The position numbers were made by a program, and so were the translations under genes. A stretch of DNA of 64,000 nucleotides, taken from Pseudomonas parafulva (GTDB lineage Bacteria > Pseudomonadota > Gammaproteobacteria > Pseudomonadales > Pseudomonadaceae). This document shows positions 61,845-64,000 of this stretch, one piece after another (within the stretch, counting starts at the first letter, position 1; the number at the start of each line of letters is the position of its first letter). Location: NCBI RefSeq assembly GCF_002021815.1, contig NZ_CP019952.1, positions 1,023,001 through 1,087,000 on the forward strand. Reading direction: 5' to 3'. Below the pieces are notes generated by a model, which saw nothing but the letters and a program-made list of their open reading frames with translations, was not told the origin of the DNA and did no database searches.

Positions 61845-64000
61845 CTACCCGTTCGATACATCCTCAGGTGAACCAGCGACGGCGTTTGACCGCTGTGGGG
61901 GGATGCATTCGTTAGGGTTGCCAGGCTGCAAGTACGGCATGAGGATCGGCGCCATGCCCTTGAGCACCTGCACCGGTAACGCAGACGTGAACTTGAAGGC
62001 CTCCGCCGAGCGCCCAGGCACGAAGGCGGTCAAGGTGCCGAAGTGGTTGTCGCCTAGGAAGAACACGAACGTCGCGGTGCGGTTCAGCGACCGTGACCCT
62101 ATCAGGCGGCCCCCGGCGCCAAAGCTTTCGATGCGGTTGTCGCCCGTTCCGGTCTTGCCGCCCATGACCAGAGGCGTGCCGTCCTTGAGCATGAAGCTGC
62201 CGGAGATGCGCCGCGCGGTACCCGCGTCCACCACTTGCGACATGGCGCCCTTGAGGGCTCGCGCCACTTCGACCGGCAGTATCCGCACACCACGGTCCGG
62301 GTCGCTGATCAGTTTGGTTTCGTAGGGCGTATCCGCTGCAAAGTGCAGGGTATCGATGCGCAGTGTCGGCAGCCGTACTCCGTCGTTCTGGATGATGCCC
62401 ACCAGTTCGGAAAGCGCGGCAGGCCGGTCACCGGAGCTGCCAATAGCGGTCGCCAGCGACGGGACCAGGTGATCGAAGGGATAGCCGACCCGCTTCCAGC
62501 GCTGGTGAATGTCGAGAAACGCCTCGATTTCCACCATGGTCCGGATGCGGCTGTCCCGTGCGCCCTGGTGGCGGCTCTTGAACAGCCAGCTGTAGACCTC
62601 CTGGCGCTCGAAGCGACTGGCGTTGATCATTTCGCTCAAGGTCGATGCCGGATGCTTGAGCAAATAACCCAGCAGCCACAGGTCCAGCGGGTGAACCTTG
62701 GCGATGAAGCCCTGGTCAGGTAGGTTGTACCGCCCCGGGCCGTAGGCATCGTACATCTGTACCAGTCGATCGTCGGTCAGTTTGCTTTGTGCGAGCTTGC
62801 TGTCTTTGCTATGGGCCCGTACGAAGGCATTGAACGTGGCCTGGCCGGCCTCGGGGAACAGGTAGCGGTGCACGGCCGCCAGACGTTGGGGGGTCACGCG
62901 CATACTGTCGAGGAAGGTGTCCAGGCGTTGCTGCGAGGTCTTGCGCTGGTACTTGCGCCAGAAACGCATCAGGTAGCTGGTCCCTTCCTTGTCGGCGAAC
63001 TTTGCCAGGTACTCCTGTCGGCGCGGGTCAGCATCATCCTTGAGCAGCGGCACCGCGTTCAGTGGCTGCTGATAGGTGACGTAGCGCACCACGTCGCGCA
63101 TCAGGCGGATGAACGGCAGGTTGATCGATTCGCGCAGGGCGTCCTTGAGGGTAGGGTTGCGGCCGTTGTCTTCCTTGCGGAAGTTGTTGAACACGTGCAT
63201 ACCGCCCCCGGTGAAGAACGATTCTCCGGTACTGGCCGAGTACTTGCGCTCAAGGGCGGCATCGAGCATGGCATCCAGGCTCTGGTTTTTGCTGTTTTGC
63301 ATCAGCCAGCCCAGTGACCAGCGGCTGATGACATCCAGGTCGGCGACCTCGACGTTCTTCAACTCGGCCACAGGCTTGCCGGCGTACTTGTCATGCAGCT
63401 CGGCGACGATTTCCAGGTAAGTGGTCAGCACCCGAAGCTTGGCGGTGGACCCCAGTTCCAGCTTGCTGCCTTCGTTGATGTCGAAGGGTTGGTCAGTGCT
63501 GTCCGTCTGTACCCGCACGCGTGAGCCATCGGCCGTGCGTTCGAACAGGGTGAAACTGTAGCTGACCTGGTCGGTGGTTTTGGCGGTCAGCAGACGTTCG
63601 CCGATCAGGCCGATCTGCGCGGCAAAGGCCGGGTCGGCCAGATGCTTGAGGTACTCGCTGACTTGCAGCTGCAAGTCAGCCTGCAAGGTGCTGGTGGCAG
63701 AAAGGTCCAGGCGATCGAGGTCGTACAGCGGGCGGTTGAGCATGGCCGAAAGACGGTTGCGGGCCAGGCTGATGCCCTTGTTGGTGACGATCGGCACGAT
63801 GGTCGGCTGCGCGACCCAGTCACGGTAGACAGCCTTGCTGGCCAATGCGGCATCGGCCAGCGCCTGAGGGATGATCTGGTTCGCGGCCAGCACCCGGACA
63901 TGGGCGTCGGTCAGCTCGGCGAGTTCGAGGCGCCCTTTGGAGAGGTAGTGCGAGGGCCGGCGCTGGGCGATCATCAACGACAGCACCTGACGCAGCGCAA
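61845..64000 (-). CDS. Class A penicillin-binding protein-like / transglycosylase-domain protein (5' end outside window)
   Basis: The frame is open to the right window edge, so the N-terminal part, presumably with the glycosyltransferase domain, is missing; at least 717 residues are visible. The transpeptidase-like part shows the three penicillin-binding motifs: SxxK as GSTAKLR, an SxN-like SINL, and KTG as GGKTGTGDN. Length and divergence fit the roughly 1000-residue 'transglycosylase domain-containing protein' of Pseudomonas rather than PBP1a. It would act on peptidoglycan in the periplasm. Convergence is absent; its stop is 30 bases from the PadR operator. Confidence 0.82.
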   Translation of the reverse strand, partial: ALRQVLSLMIAQRRPSHYLSKGRLELAELTDAHVRVLAANQIIPQALADAALASKAVYRDWVAQPTIVPIVTNKGISLARNRLSAMLNRPLYDLDRLDLSATSTLQADLQLQVSEYLKHLADPAFAAQIGLIGERLLTAKTTDQVSYSFTLFERTADGSRVRVQTDSTDQPFDINEGSKLELGSTAKLRVLTTYLEIVAELHDKYAGKPVAELKNVEVADLDVISRWSLGWLMQNSKNQSLDAMLDAALERKYSASTGESFFTGGGMHVFNNFRKEDNGRNPTLKDALRESINLPFIRLMRDVVRYVTYQQPLNAVPLLKDDADPRRQEYLAKFADKEGTSYLMRFWRKYQRKTSQQRLDTFLDSMRVTPQRLAAVHRYLFPEAGQATFNAFVRAHSKDSKLAQSKLTDDRLVQMYDAYGPGRYNLPDQGFIAKVHPLDLWLLGYLLKHPASTLSEMINASRFERQEVYSWLFKSRHQGARDSRIRTMVEIEAFLDIHQRWKRVGYPFDHLVPSLATAIGSSGDRPAALSELVGIIQNDGVRLPTLRIDTLHFAADTPYETKLISDPDRGVRILPVEVARALKGAMSQVVDAGTARRISGSFMLKDGTPLVMGGKTGTGDNRIESFGAGGRLIGSRSLNRTATFVFFLGDNHFGTLTAFVPGRSAEAFKFTSALPVQVLKGMAPILMPYLQPGNPNECIPPQRSNAVAGSPEDVSNG

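Noticed and set aside
1..64000. CRISPR array, prophage or biosynthetic cluster
   Set aside because: No spaced direct repeats, phage genes or large synthase genes were found; only the IS-bearing spot is clearly accessory.

Overview
The window is chromosomal DNA of a fluorescent Pseudomonas, almost certainly of the P. putida group. Gene content and order match what I remember of the P. putida KT2440 stretch around PP_1389 to PP_1446 (tct operon, nadB, algU-mucAB-mucD, lepAB, rnc-era-recO-pdxJ, cmoAB, lon, gcd, oprB, TonB receptor). That match is from memory and was not checked by a search.

Left part (1-22.3 kb): an oxaloacetate decarboxylase cut by the window start; a LysR regulator divergent from a metallo-beta-lactamase-fold protein; an AraC regulator divergent from a small monooxygenase, sharing a large inverted repeat; a flavin reductase; a secreted protein built of 13-residue repeats; a dicarboxylate MFS transporter with its sigma-54 two-component system; periplasmic beta-glucosidase BglX; a TPM-like membrane protein; a methyltransferase; a SIR2-like DUF4917 protein; two small coupled genes; tRNA-Gly(CCC); rsuA with a small cysteine-rich gene; a diguanylate cyclase; a Tyr/Arg-rich lipoprotein; a 3-hydroxyisobutyryl-CoA hydrolase-like enzyme and ung.

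Middle (22.3-32.7 kb): the tricarboxylate unit opdH-tctC-tctB-tctA-abrB, with the divergent tctDE two-component system that should switch it on when citrate-type acids are present; then an HDOD protein, ygfZ, and sdhE-ygfX.

The accessory spot is 32.66-36.46 kb, between the convergent ends of ygfX and nadB. A large noncoding inverted repeat (arms about 190-230 bp, roughly 90% alike by eye) carries a different IS3-type element in each arm. Both elements have overlapping orfA/orfB with an A-AAA-AAG frameshift signal. Removing both restores a continuous near-palindrome.

Right part (36.5-64 kb): nadB; the envelope-stress unit algU-mucA-mucB-mucD without mucC; lepA-lepB; rnc-era-recO-pdxJ; cmoA-cmoB; a chagasin-like inhibitor; lon behind a heat-shock promoter; oprB-gcd for glucose uptake and periplasmic oxidation; a zinc-type TonB receptor with a Zur box; a PadR regulator with a ferric-chelate reductase (nfeR/nfeF-like); and a transglycosylase/penicillin-binding protein cut by the window end.

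The less ordinary signals are the 39-bp tandem-repeat secreted protein, the IS-loaded palindrome, the SIR2-like DUF4917 protein, the 25-bp-arm operator at 3781-3836, and well-formed sites for sigma-54, sigma-32, AlgU, Zur, TctD and a PadR repressor.
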